From Microbispora hainanensis (GTDB lineage: Bacteria; Actinomycetota; Actinomycetes; Streptosporangiales; Streptosporangiaceae), in NCBI RefSeq assembly GCF_006874475.1, contig NZ_VIRM01000035.1, forward strand, positions 25,790-89,789: a stretch of 64,000 bases of DNA, in the 5' to 3' direction. The position numbers were made by a program, and so were the translations under genes. Below the pieces are notes generated by a model. It did no database searches and was not told the DNA's origin. It saw only the letters and a list, made by a program, of their open reading frames with translations. Below are positions 8,312 through 16,024 of this stretch, piece by piece; position 1 is the first letter of the stretch; the number at the start of each line of letters is the position of its first letter.

Positions 8312-11300
8312 GCGCCTGGCAGGAGGTGCGCGACCTCGTCACCGCGCGCGAGACGAAGGCGCTGGCCGACCGCGTGATCGCGCTCACCGAGGCCGAGCGC
8401 GCCGAGGTGGCGAAGCGGCTGCCGGGCTTCCTCACGGAGATGCGCGACAGCGCCACGCAGATGGCCCGCGAGAGCGAGCGGGCTCACGGCTTCGGCGACG
8501 AGGACCCATGGCTCGTCTGGGAGCGCCGCCGCACGGTGCGGGACGCCCTCGCCGAGTTCGGCACGGTCCTGCGGATCGCGGGCGCGGGGACCATCTCCGG
8601 GCCCGCCGCGGCGGCGGCGTGGCTGACCCGTCGTGAGCTCTACCCGGAGTGGGCGCCGGCCCCGGGCCCGGCCGAGGTGGTCCGGGTGATGGTCACCCGC
8701 CCGGCCGGGTGGCAGGCCGACGTGGCGGGCCGGCTCGCCGCAAAGATCCGCAGGGCCGGCGACGATCGGATCGCCCCGCTGGTGCTCGCACTGCTGCGGG
8801 CCTCCGGCATCACGCCGCCCGCGCACGACATGCTCGTCGTCGCGTGGCTGACCGGCGAGGCGGCGGACGACGATCCGCTGCTCGGCCCGCTGCTGCCGCG
8901 GATCTTCCACGCCGAGGGCGCGGGCCGCGCCCTGCGCGAGGAACGGCTCACGCCGACGCCCACCCGGTGGCTCTCCCTGATCCGGCGGCTCCTGGACGCC
9001 GGGCGGGTGTCCCGGACGGAGCTCCTGGACGGCTGCGTGAGCCGGTTCCTGCGCGGGGGCGACGCCGCGGACCTCCGCTTCTTCGTGCGCCTGCACGAAC
9101 TGGTCGATCCCACGCCGCAGGAGGCGGCCGAGAGGGCCCGTGACTACCTGCGGCTGCTCCCCGCCGCCCCCGGCCCCGTCGCCGAGCTGGCCCTGACCCA
9201 GATCAACCGCTGCGGCCCCCACGACGACGCCGACGTCCAGGAGGCGATCGACGCGCTGACCTTCAGGCCCGAGGCCAAGCAGGCCCGGGCCGGCCTGACC
9301 CTGCTCGACCAGGAGGTGCGGCGAAGTCCCGCACGGGCCGGCGCACTCGCTCCCGCGCTCGTCACGGCGCTCGCCCACACGTCCGACGACGTGCGGCGGC
9401 GAGCCGTACGGATCGCGCTCAGGCACGCCGCGGCGTTCGGCGGGGACGCGAAACCGATCGCCGACGCGGTGCCACTGCTGCCCGCCGATCTCGGCCGGGA
9501 GCTCGCCGCGGTGTTCGGCGGCGAGGTCGCGGCCGAACAGACGCCGGAACCGTTCACCCCCGCGCCGCTGCCCGTCTTCCCCGAGCCCGGCCCGTTCCCC
9601 CCGCCGACGGTGGATCGGACCGCGAGCGCACTGTACGGCTGGGAGGCGTGCGAGCAGTGGCTCGCCGGCTTCGTCGAGCGGGCGGGCAGTGACCGGGCGG
9701 CCCTGCGGGAGGCGCTCGTCCCCGCCTTCGGGGACTCCTTCTCCCATCTGTACGACATGGAGCGCTGGCTCGATCCGGACGCCTGGATCGCCGCCATGGC
9801 GAAGGAAGTGATCACTCCCGGCGCCGATCCCGGCGTGCCCGATCCGGAGCCCGTCGATCCCTGGGCGGGATCGAGCTTCTCGGTGAGCGTGAGCGCCGTG
9901 CCGCCCGACGAGCCGGACGGCCACGCCGCACCGGACAACGCCGCACCGGAAAACGCCGCACCGGAAAACGAAGGCGGCGCGGAAGACGGAGACGACGCGG
10001 AAGACGGGGCCGCGCCCGAGCCGGCCTTCGGCCGCCTGCCGGAGTACGTCCGGGAGGAGATCTTCCGCCAGATCCGTGAGCTCGGGGTCTCCGCCGAGCG
10101 GGTGGCGGCGATGCGCGACGGCCTGCCCATGCCTCCCCGCGATCCCGGCGAGCCGAACTTCCGCGTGGGGATCATGTATTCGGGCTTCCGGCCGCTGTTC
10201 GCCGAGCCGGAGGAGCCGGACCCCGCGGTGGAGTTCCGCCGCCGCGCCCGGCTGCCGGAGCCCGCGCACGTCTCCCCGCCGCACATGTTCCTGCTGCACC
10301 GGCTCAGCGAGATCTATCGGGCGCTCCGGGAAGGGACGCTGCCTCCCGTCCTGCTGGCGACGCCGACGGTGACGACCGGGCACCTCGATCCCGGCGTGCT
10401 GGTGGACCGGCTGGAGCTGTGCGCCGCCGCGGGCACGGAACCGCTGCCCGCCGACCTGCAGCAGGCGTTGCTGCGGCTGCCGAGGGGGGCGCACCCTGTC
10501 GCCGCCGAGCGCGCCGCACGCGTGGGTTCGCGGGCGGCGTCGGCCGTCGCCGCCTGGCTCGCCCGGGGCGGCCTGCCCGATCCGGAAGCCGGGGTGAAGT
10601 GGGGCTACGTCGAGGGGGCCCATGAGCACCTGTTCGAGGAGCACGACCCGGTGCATGTCGAGCAGGTGCACGTCGGGCGGGTGCGGCTGGTGCCGGTGCT
10701 GCGAGCGGAGCCGACCGGGCATCCCCTCATCGACGAGCTGCTGCGCGAGCCGTCGAAGTGGCGGTGGGACGATCACGGCCACGCCATGGACTGGTGGCCG
10801 TCGATCCTCCCGTCGCACCGCGAGGCCGTCTCCGTCAACTACCTGCCCCACCTGCTCTATCAGTGGAACCAGCCGGGGGTCTATCCGCCCCATCTGCGGG
10901 GCGTGGCGGACGCCGACGGCCCGCTCGGGGACGCGACCGCGCTCATCCTGGCCTACTTCCTGGCCACGGGTCACCCCGGCTCGGTGCCCCTGCTGCTGCG
11001 GATGACGAGCCGGGGAGCGCTGGACGCCGAGGCGGCCGGCCGTCAGCTCGCGCTGCTGATCCGCCGCACCAGGTTCGAGCCCCGCCCGGTGATCGCGTCG
11101 CTGCGGGAGGCCGCGCATCAGGGGGCGCACGAGCAGGTGTGGGAGATCGTGCGGACCCTGTTGCCCGGCCTGCTGCCCTCCGCCGGGGAGCGACCCGCCG
11201 TCGCCCACACCGAGGCGGTGACGCTCGCCGCCGACGTGGCCGCCTGGGTGGGCGCCCGCGGCGAGATCCCGGCGGTGTCGGCGCACGCCGCCGCCGGCCG

Positions 11301-11364
11301 GGCGAGCCGGGGCAGCCGCTTCGCCCGGGAGTGCGCGCGCCTGCGCGACCTGCTCGCCGGATAA
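8308..11364 (+). CDS. DUF6493-family large repeat protein
   Basis: 1018 residues, matching the DUF6493 proteins that follow SWIM genes. It is dominated by alpha-helical HEAT-like segments (for example residues 260-400, including ALAHTSDDVRRRAVRIALRHA). The middle is acidic and low-complexity (about 525-570), with three tandem AAP(D/E)N pentapeptides. The C-terminal half has conserved-looking Trp and His segments (KWRWDDHGHAMDWWPS). No signal peptide or membrane segment. The start is the ATG overlapping the SWIM stop; the frame stays open about 140 nt upstream inside the SWIM gene, but without support. A scaffold partner for the SWIM protein is the likely role; its biochemical activity is unknown. 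Confidence 0.8.
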   Translation: MSAWQEVRDLVTARETKALADRVIALTEAERAEVAKRLPGFLTEMRDSATQMARESERAHGFGDEDPWLVWERRRTVRDALAEFGTVLRIAGAGTISGPAAAAAWLTRRELYPEWAPAPGPAEVVRVMVTRPAGWQADVAGRLAAKIRRAGDDRIAPLVLALLRASGITPPAHDMLVVAWLTGEAADDDPLLGPLLPRIFHAEGAGRALREERLTPTPTRWLSLIRRLLDAGRVSRTELLDGCVSRFLRGGDAADLRFFVRLHELVDPTPQEAAERARDYLRLLPAAPGPVAELALTQINRCGPHDDADVQEAIDALTFRPEAKQARAGLTLLDQEVRRSPARAGALAPALVTALAHTSDDVRRRAVRIALRHAAAFGGDAKPIADAVPLLPADLGRELAAVFGGEVAAEQTPEPFTPAPLPVFPEPGPFPPPTVDRTASALYGWEACEQWLAGFVERAGSDRAALREALVPAFGDSFSHLYDMERWLDPDAWIAAMAKEVITPGADPGVPDPEPVDPWAGSSFSVSVSAVPPDEPDGHAAPDNAAPENAAPENEGGAEDGDDAEDGAAPEPAFGRLPEYVREEIFRQIRELGVSAERVAAMRDGLPMPPRDPGEPNFRVGIMYSGFRPLFAEPEEPDPAVEFRRRARLPEPAHVSPPHMFLLHRLSEIYRALREGTLPPVLLATPTVTTGHLDPGVLVDRLELCAAAGTEPLPADLQQALLRLPRGAHPVAAERAARVGSRAASAVAAWLARGGLPDPEAGVKWGYVEGAHEHLFEEHDPVHVEQVHVGRVRLVPVLRAEPTGHPLIDELLREPSKWRWDDHGHAMDWWPSILPSHREAVSVNYLPHLLYQWNQPGVYPPHLRGVADADGPLGDATALILAYFLATGHPGSVPLLLRMTSRGALDAEAAGRQLALLIRRTRFEPRPVIASLREAAHQGAHEQVWEIVRTLLPGLLPSAGERPAVAHTEAVTLAADVAAWVGARGEIPAVSAHAAAGRASRGSRFARECARLRDLLAG
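9925..9969. repeat. 15-bp tandem repeat, three copies, inside the DUF6493 gene
   Basis: Units 9925-9939, 9940-9954 and 9955-9969 encode AAPDN, AAPEN, AAPEN in frame. They form the core of an acidic linker. The copies differ by one base. Confidence 0.9.
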
Positions 11365-11425
11365 CGGGGCGCTGCCGGAACGATCTGCCCTAAGATCGTC
11401 CGTCTTGTCAGAGAAGGAGCGCGGG

Positions 11426-12892
11426 ATGTTCCGGCAGCGTGTGGGGCCGATCGTGGCCGGGGTCTACCTGACGGCCGCTGCCGTCGCGGGCATGCTCGCG
11501 GCCGTCACGGGAGACCTCGGTCCCCTGTGGACCGTCGTCGTGTGGAACGTCCCCGGCGAGCACGCCTTCACGGAACCGTCCACGGCCGCCGTGCTGGCGG
11601 CGGCAGGCCTGTTCGCGATCCTCGCGCTGAAGACCTGGATGCTCCGGCAGGTCCTGGCCTTTCCCCCGCGCGCGGCTCCGCCGGGCGGCACGCGGGTCGT
11701 CTGGGCGCGGCGCGGGCTCTACCTGGCCGTCGCCTTCCACGTGGCCGGCCGGCTGCCCGCCGCGCTGCTGCCCGGCGACCTCGCCGTCGTCCTCGCCCTG
11801 CTCCCCATGGGTGCGCAGACCGTGTCGTTCGCCCTGGTCCTGTCCGGGCGCCGGATGCGGATGTGCGTGCTCGCCGCCGCCCTGGCGGCGTCGGCGGCCA
11901 CCGCGGCGATCGCGTTCTACGACGAGATCGAGCCGCTGCCGCCGCCCATGTTCTTCTACGTCCTCTGGGTGCCCGTGCTGAGCTGGCAGGTGGTCGTCCT
12001 CGCCGGTCAGCGCCGCGACGGCCGCTGGAGCCGCGCGACGCTCAGGGCCGGCCTGGTCGCCGCCTGTCTCACGCTGGTGAGCCCCTACCCGGGAGCGGGC
12101 CTGGAATGGGCGATCGGCGGGCCACCGGGGCTGCCGGACGAGGGGCTCGGCGTCTTCCTCGTGGTGTGGCTCGCCCGCTCGGCCCACGAGCTCGCCGGCC
12201 CGGGCGCCCTGCCGGAGGAGCTCGGGCCGCCCCGGCGCCTGCCCCGGCCGATCCTGCTGGCGGGGGTCCTGCTGCCGTTCCTCGTGCTGGTCGCGCCGGA
12301 GGCGGCGCCCCCGCCCGCCGGCTACGCCTGGCAGCTCGAGCCGCCGCGTACGGGGAACGGGCAGGCCGTGGACACGGAGGACTACGTGGCGGAGGCCAAC
12401 GCCCGCTGCCGGGACCCCTGGCCGCGGGTGCGGGCCCGGCGTCAGGGCACGGCGGCGTACTTCCTGTTCGAGGGCGGCGGATACGTCGTCTACGACCCGG
12501 ACGGCACCGGCGAGGGCGAGGACGTCGTCGGCGCGGCGATAGAGGACGGCTTCGTCGCCGCGGCGGGGAGTTCGGCGGCCGTGATGACGTACGGCGAGAA
12601 CGAGCCGATGTGCCTGACGGTGAAGGCGTTCGGCTCCGCTCCCCCGCTGCGGCTGAAGGGCTGGGAGCAGGTGGCCGAGGTCGGCGTGGTCAGCCGCAGC
12701 GGCCGCCTGGAAGTGCCCGCCTACGCCGACGGCGGCGACGAGGGCGCCGGAAGGCCCCTGCCGAACCTGGCGGCCCGGGGCCCGGGACGCTACCGGCTGC
12801 GGGTCTACGCCCGGGTGCACGAGGAGATCGGCGAGCAGCACCTGGTCGTCGTGTTCCCGGGCCGGTCGGCCGGGAAGGTCGTCTACCGGTGA
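11426..12892 (+). CDS. Multipass membrane protein with a C-terminal extracellular domain
   Basis: 488 residues. About seven hydrophobic segments span residues 8-285, for example VGPIVAGVYLTAAAVAGMLA, LAVVLALLPMGAQTVSFALV and ILLAGVLLPFLVLVAPEAA. A soluble domain of about 190 residues follows, probably outside the cell. It includes AYFLFEGGGYVVYDPDG and ends in a beta-rich stretch. Not recognised as any transporter or enzyme. ATG 11426 is chosen because AAGGAG (11414-11419) lies 6 nt upstream; an in-frame TTG at 11405 would precede that site. A -10-like TAAGAT at 11392 suggests it has its own promoter, 60 bp after DUF6493. Convergent with the HNH nuclease. Confidence 0.7.
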   Translation: MFRQRVGPIVAGVYLTAAAVAGMLAAVTGDLGPLWTVVVWNVPGEHAFTEPSTAAVLAAAGLFAILALKTWMLRQVLAFPPRAAPPGGTRVVWARRGLYLAVAFHVAGRLPAALLPGDLAVVLALLPMGAQTVSFALVLSGRRMRMCVLAAALAASAATAAIAFYDEIEPLPPPMFFYVLWVPVLSWQVVVLAGQRRDGRWSRATLRAGLVAACLTLVSPYPGAGLEWAIGGPPGLPDEGLGVFLVVWLARSAHELAGPGALPEELGPPRRLPRPILLAGVLLPFLVLVAPEAAPPPAGYAWQLEPPRTGNGQAVDTEDYVAEANARCRDPWPRVRARRQGTAAYFLFEGGGYVVYDPDGTGEGEDVVGAAIEDGFVAAAGSSAAVMTYGENEPMCLTVKAFGSAPPLRLKGWEQVAEVGVVSRSGRLEVPAYADGGDEGAGRPLPNLAARGPGRYRLRVYARVHEEIGEQHLVVVFPGRSAGKVVYR

Positions 12893-12902
12893 GCGGATCG
12901 GC

Positions 12903-13700
12903 TCACTTGCACTGCTCCAGCATGGCCGCCTTGTCGGCGGAGGTCACCGGCAGGTCGTACTTGAGAGCGACCTGGGCGAACCGCACGACGTAGGAGCAGC
13001 GGATGTCACGGCTGGGCGGCAGCCAGGTGGCCGGCCCCGAGTCGCCCTTGGAGCCGTTGGTGGAGCCGTCGACGGGGATCAGGTTGAGCGGGTCGTTGGC
13101 GATCTGCTTGCGCTTGCTCTCGCTCCAGCGCGACGCGCCCATCTGCCAGTCGTACGACAGGGGCATGACGTGGTCGATCTGAACCGCCGCCGCCTTCGAC
13201 TTGGTCCAGTCGATCGTCTTGCCGGTGTAGGGGTCGTACAGGGTCATGGAGACGATGACGCAGTTGGACCCGTCGCGATATTCGACGTCCCGGCCGTCCC
13301 GCTTGAGCAGGTCGTTGCGGGTGTCGCAGCCGTTGCGCCCCCAGGGGACGTCGTCCACGCTGTCGGCCCAGGCGTAGCCGAACTTGTCGCGGTCATAGCC
13401 GGTCTTCGCCCCCCGGCCCTTCGTCGCCACCTTGTCGATCAGCTCGCGGGCCTTCGCCCGGTCCTTGTCCGACGTGATCGGCTTGAGGCCGGGGCCGGTG
13501 CCGTCGGGGTTGTCGAGCGGGTTGACGCCCCGCTCCGTCCCCGAGTCGCCCTGCGCGCCGCTGCTCGTGCCGCCGCCCTTGCCCGCGAGGTCGCCGTCGA
13601 GTTCCGGCATCGGCCCGCAGCCCGCGAGTACGGCCACCGCCATCGAGAGTCCGGTGATCGACACAGCGATCGACCGGGTTCCACGCCCGCCCACAGCCAC
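12903..13700 (-). CDS. Secreted lipoprotein HNH nuclease (DUF1524/GmrSD-C type)
   Basis: About 265 residues. A lipoprotein signal peptide ends in the lipobox LAGC (about residues 27-30), followed by a Gly/Ser/Asp-rich linker. The C-terminal ~170 residues form an HNH-like nuclease: DSVDDVPWGRNGCDTRNDLL, QIDHVMPLSYDWQMGASRWS and NDPLNLIPVDGSTNGSKGD. The DH-xx-PLS and N-D-P-x-N-L elements are those of the DUF1524 HNH family, common as secreted nucleases in actinomycetes. It should act on extracellular DNA at the cell surface. The GTG at 13700 gives a compact signal peptide; longer starts up to 13799 read upstream of the likely promoter. Confidence 0.85.
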   Translation of the reverse strand: MAVGGRGTRSIAVSITGLSMAVAVLAGCGPMPELDGDLAGKGGGTSSGAQGDSGTERGVNPLDNPDGTGPGLKPITSDKDRAKARELIDKVATKGRGAKTGYDRDKFGYAWADSVDDVPWGRNGCDTRNDLLKRDGRDVEYRDGSNCVIVSMTLYDPYTGKTIDWTKSKAAAVQIDHVMPLSYDWQMGASRWSESKRKQIANDPLNLIPVDGSTNGSKGDSGPATWLPPSRDIRCSYVVRFAQVALKYDLPVTSADKAAMLEQCK

Positions 13701-13726
13701 CCCTAGGTAATGAAATGTCCCCCTCA

Positions 13727-13754
13727 GATATAGCAAAGTGCAAAAAGGTGGCAA
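13727..13754 (-). promoter_or_regulatory. Promoter of the HNH nuclease gene
   Basis: On the minus strand, TTGCCA (13749-13754) and TATATC (13727-13732) are separated by 16 bp. The box lies in a locally A/T-rich stretch 27 bp upstream of the proposed GTG. Confidence 0.6.
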
Positions 13755-13787
13755 AGGAGGCGCGCACAAGATCTCGGCGCACGACAA

Positions 13788-13818
13788 GGGGCGTGGCACG
13801 CCGTGCGTGCCACGCCCC
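13788..13818 (-). terminator. Hairpin terminator after the betaine operon
   Basis: A perfect 13-bp stem (13788-13800 with 13806-13818) and 5-nt loop lie downstream of the first binding-protein gene and upstream of the HNH gene promoter. There is no long U tract, as is common in actinomycetes. Confidence 0.75.
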
Positions 13819-13842
13819 TCGGTCGGACCCGTGGAAGGCCCC

Positions 13843-13926
13843 GTTGATCAGATGCCGTTGATCAGATGCCGGGGATCGGACGCCCGGGATCGGACGCCCG
13901 GGATCGGACGCGGTGGATCAGGCGGG
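13843..13926. repeat. 14-bp tandem repeat, six units, over the 3' end of a binding-protein gene
   Basis: Units start at 13843, 13857, 13871, 13885, 13899 and 13913. The outermost unit overlaps the last codons and stop (13918-13920) of the binding-protein gene. On the minus strand the units read around a GATC core, and two of the distal ones again contain TGA. Confidence 0.85.
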
Positions 13927-14868
13927 GATCCAGTCCTGCCAGACGATCTTGTTGGCCTCGACCCATTTGCGGGCGGCGTTCTCCGCGCTCATCTTGTTCA
14001 CCGCCATGTCGTAGGCCACGGCGTTCTGGTCGTCGTTGGTCCAGACGAAGTTCTTGATCAGTTCGTACGCCGTGCCGCCGGTCTTGGCGAACTTCACGCT
14101 GACGACCTTGTCGAGCAGGTACGGCGGATAGTCGCACTTGATCGTCTTGACGTTGGCGTCGCACCCGATGGCGTACGGCGGCAGGTTGATCTTGACGAGC
14201 TTGAGCTGGTTGAACAGCCACTGGGGCTCGTAGAAGTACATCAGCAGCGGAGTCTCGTTCTCGGTGGCCTTGCGGGCCGCCGCGATCAGCGCGTCCTCAC
14301 TGCCGGAGTAGACCACCTTGTAGGGCAGGTTCAGGTTCCTGATGAGCGCCTCGTCGTTGGTGACGAAGGACTTGTCGCCGGCGAGGAACTGGCCGAGGCC
14401 GTCGCTCTTGTCGGTCTTGAACAGGTCCTTGTACTTGGGCAGGTTGTGCCAGTCCGTGATGTCCGGATATTTCTGGACCATCCACTCCGGGACGTACCAC
14501 CCGATGACGCCCTTGTTGCCGTTCTCACCCGCGGTGATCGCGACCTTCTTGTCGTCGATGTACTCCTTCTTCAGCTCCGGGTGGCTCCAGTTCTCCAGCA
14601 CGGCGTCGACCGTGCCCTTCTCGAAGCCCTTCCAGGAGTCCGCCTCGCCGCTCTCGACCTTCTCGACCTTGTAGCCGAGCTCGTGCTCGAGGAGATAGGC
14701 GACGACCGCGGCGCTGGCCTCGTAGCCGATCCAGGGGTTGATCGCGAGTCGAACGGTCTTCGTGCCGCCCCCGGCGCCTGCCCCGGCGGCGTCATCCGAA
14801 CTCCCGCCACTGCAGGCGGTCATGGCCAGCGCGAGCGTCAGCACGCCGGCAAGGAGACGGATCCTCAT
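13918..14868 (-). CDS. Glycine betaine-type ABC substrate-binding lipoprotein (copy 1)
   Basis: 316 residues. A lipoprotein signal ends at TAC (LAMTAC), a Gly-rich linker follows, then an OpuAC-type binding domain: VRLAINPWIGYEASAAVV, GVIGWYVPEWMVQKYPDITD and LMYFYEPQWLFNQLKLVKI. Several Trp/Tyr residues could form the aromatic cage for a quaternary amine. By eye it is about 65-70% identical to copy 2 just upstream, so the pair is a tandem duplication. ATG 14868 has GAGG 6 nt upstream; ATG 14880 is also in frame. Separated from copy 2 by 175 bp containing a hairpin, so it may be under-transcribed or have its own promoter (TACTCT-like box in the gap). Confidence 0.88.
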   Translation of the reverse strand: MRIRLLAGVLTLALAMTACSGGSSDDAAGAGAGGGTKTVRLAINPWIGYEASAAVVAYLLEHELGYKVEKVESGEADSWKGFEKGTVDAVLENWSHPELKKEYIDDKKVAITAGENGNKGVIGWYVPEWMVQKYPDITDWHNLPKYKDLFKTDKSDGLGQFLAGDKSFVTNDEALIRNLNLPYKVVYSGSEDALIAAARKATENETPLLMYFYEPQWLFNQLKLVKINLPPYAIGCDANVKTIKCDYPPYLLDKVVSVKFAKTGGTAYELIKNFVWTNDDQNAVAYDMAVNKMSAENAARKWVEANKIVWQDWIPA

Positions 14869-14968
14869 ATCTAGCCTCATTTGATTTCGTACGGGCGGGT
14901 CGTGCGGGCGCGGAACGCGAACGGCGGGGCCGCGGCGACACCGGCAGAGTATTCCACAACACGCGGGA

Positions 14969-14997
14969 TCGGCCGCGATCGCGGGGATCGCGGCCGA
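14969..14997 (-). terminator. Hairpin between the two binding-protein genes
   Basis: A perfect 12-bp stem (14969-14980 with 14986-14997) and 5-nt loop in the 175-bp gap. It could attenuate read-through into copy 1 or stabilise the upstream transcript. Confidence 0.65.
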
Positions 14998-15043
14998 CGC
15001 GTGCGTCAGCGCCCGGACGGGCGGACCACAGACACGACCTGGA

Positions 15044-16024
15044 TCACTTCGGCATCCAGGCCTGCCACTTGGTGGGGTTGGCCTCCACCCACTTCTTGGC
15101 CGCGTCCTCGGGCGTCATCCCGTTGTTGGTGATGTCGTCCGCGACCGCGTTCTGGTCGTCGTTCGTCCACTGGAAGGCCTTGACCAGCTCGAACGCCTTG
15201 CCGCCGGTGTCGGCGAACTTCTTGCTCACGATCTTGTCGAGGTCGTACGGCGGGTAGTCACAGGCGACCTTCTTGGGGTCGCTGTCACAGCCCTCCGTGT
15301 AGGCGGGGAGGTTGACCTTGACCAGCTTGACCTGGTTGAACAGCCACTGCGGCTCGTAGAAGTACATGAGCAGCGGCTTCTTCTGGTCCGTCGCCTGCTT
15401 GGCGGCCTTGATCAGCGCGGCCTCGCTGCCCGCGTAGACCACCTTGTAGTCGAGCTTGAGGTTCTTGACCAGCGCCTCGTCGTTGGTGACGAAGGACGGG
15501 TCGCCGTCCAGCATCTGGCCCTTGCCGTCCGACTCCGAGGTCTTGAACAGGTCGGCGTACTTGTTCAGGTTCTTGTAGTCGGTGATGTCGGGGTACTTCT
15601 GCACCATCCACTCGGGCACGTACCAGCCGATGACGCCCTTGTTGCCGGTGCTGCCCGCCTCGACGGCGACCTGCTTCTCCTCGATGTACTTCTTCTTGAG
15701 GTCCGGGTGGCGCCAGTTCTCGATGATGACGTCGACGTCGCCCGACTCCATGCCCTGCCAGGACGGCTCCTCGGCGAGCGTCACCTTCTCGACCTTGTAG
15801 CCGAGCTCGTGCTCCAGCAGGTACGACACCACGGCGGCGCTGGCCTCGTAGCCGACCCAGCCGTTGATGGCCATCTTGACCGTGCCCCCCGCGGACGCGG
15901 GCGCGGAGCCCGCGGCGCTCGCGCTCGGCGCCGCCGCGGAGTCGTCCTCTACCTTGGCGCCTCCGCAGGCGGCCACGGCGAGGCCGAGAGCGAGAACCCC
16001 TGCGATTAGGCGTAACTTCTTCAT
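15044..16024 (-). CDS. Glycine betaine-type ABC substrate-binding lipoprotein (copy 2)
   Basis: 326 residues starting MKKLRL, with lipobox LAVAAC. A Ser/Ala-rich linker is followed by the OpuAC fold: VKMAINGWVGYEASAAVV, GVIGWYVPEWMVQKYPDITD and LLMYFYEPQWLFNQVKLVKV. It delivers betaine, proline-betaine, choline or a similar osmolyte to the permease encoded directly upstream; the exact ligand cannot be read from sequence. Its ATG overlaps the permease stop (ATGA), so it is the primary binding protein of the operon. The cysteine pair in the C-terminal lobe (EGCDSDPKKVACDY) is shared with copy 1 and could form a disulfide. Confidence 0.9.
   Translation of the reverse strand: MKKLRLIAGVLALGLAVAACGGAKVEDDSAAAPSASAAGSAPASAGGTVKMAINGWVGYEASAAVVSYLLEHELGYKVEKVTLAEEPSWQGMESGDVDVIIENWRHPDLKKKYIEEKQVAVEAGSTGNKGVIGWYVPEWMVQKYPDITDYKNLNKYADLFKTSESDGKGQMLDGDPSFVTNDEALVKNLKLDYKVVYAGSEAALIKAAKQATDQKKPLLMYFYEPQWLFNQVKLVKVNLPAYTEGCDSDPKKVACDYPPYDLDKIVSKKFADTGGKAFELVKAFQWTNDDQNAVADDITNNGMTPEDAAKKWVEANPTKWQAWMPK

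Noticed and set aside
12903..13700. HNH/GmrSD-like nuclease considered as part of a restriction or defence island
   Set aside because: It has a lipoprotein signal, no partner restriction genes, and matches secreted actinomycete nucleases.
13843..13926. Short-period repeats considered as a CRISPR array
   Set aside because: Units are 14 bp, contiguous and without unique spacers; the same holds for the other arrays in the window.
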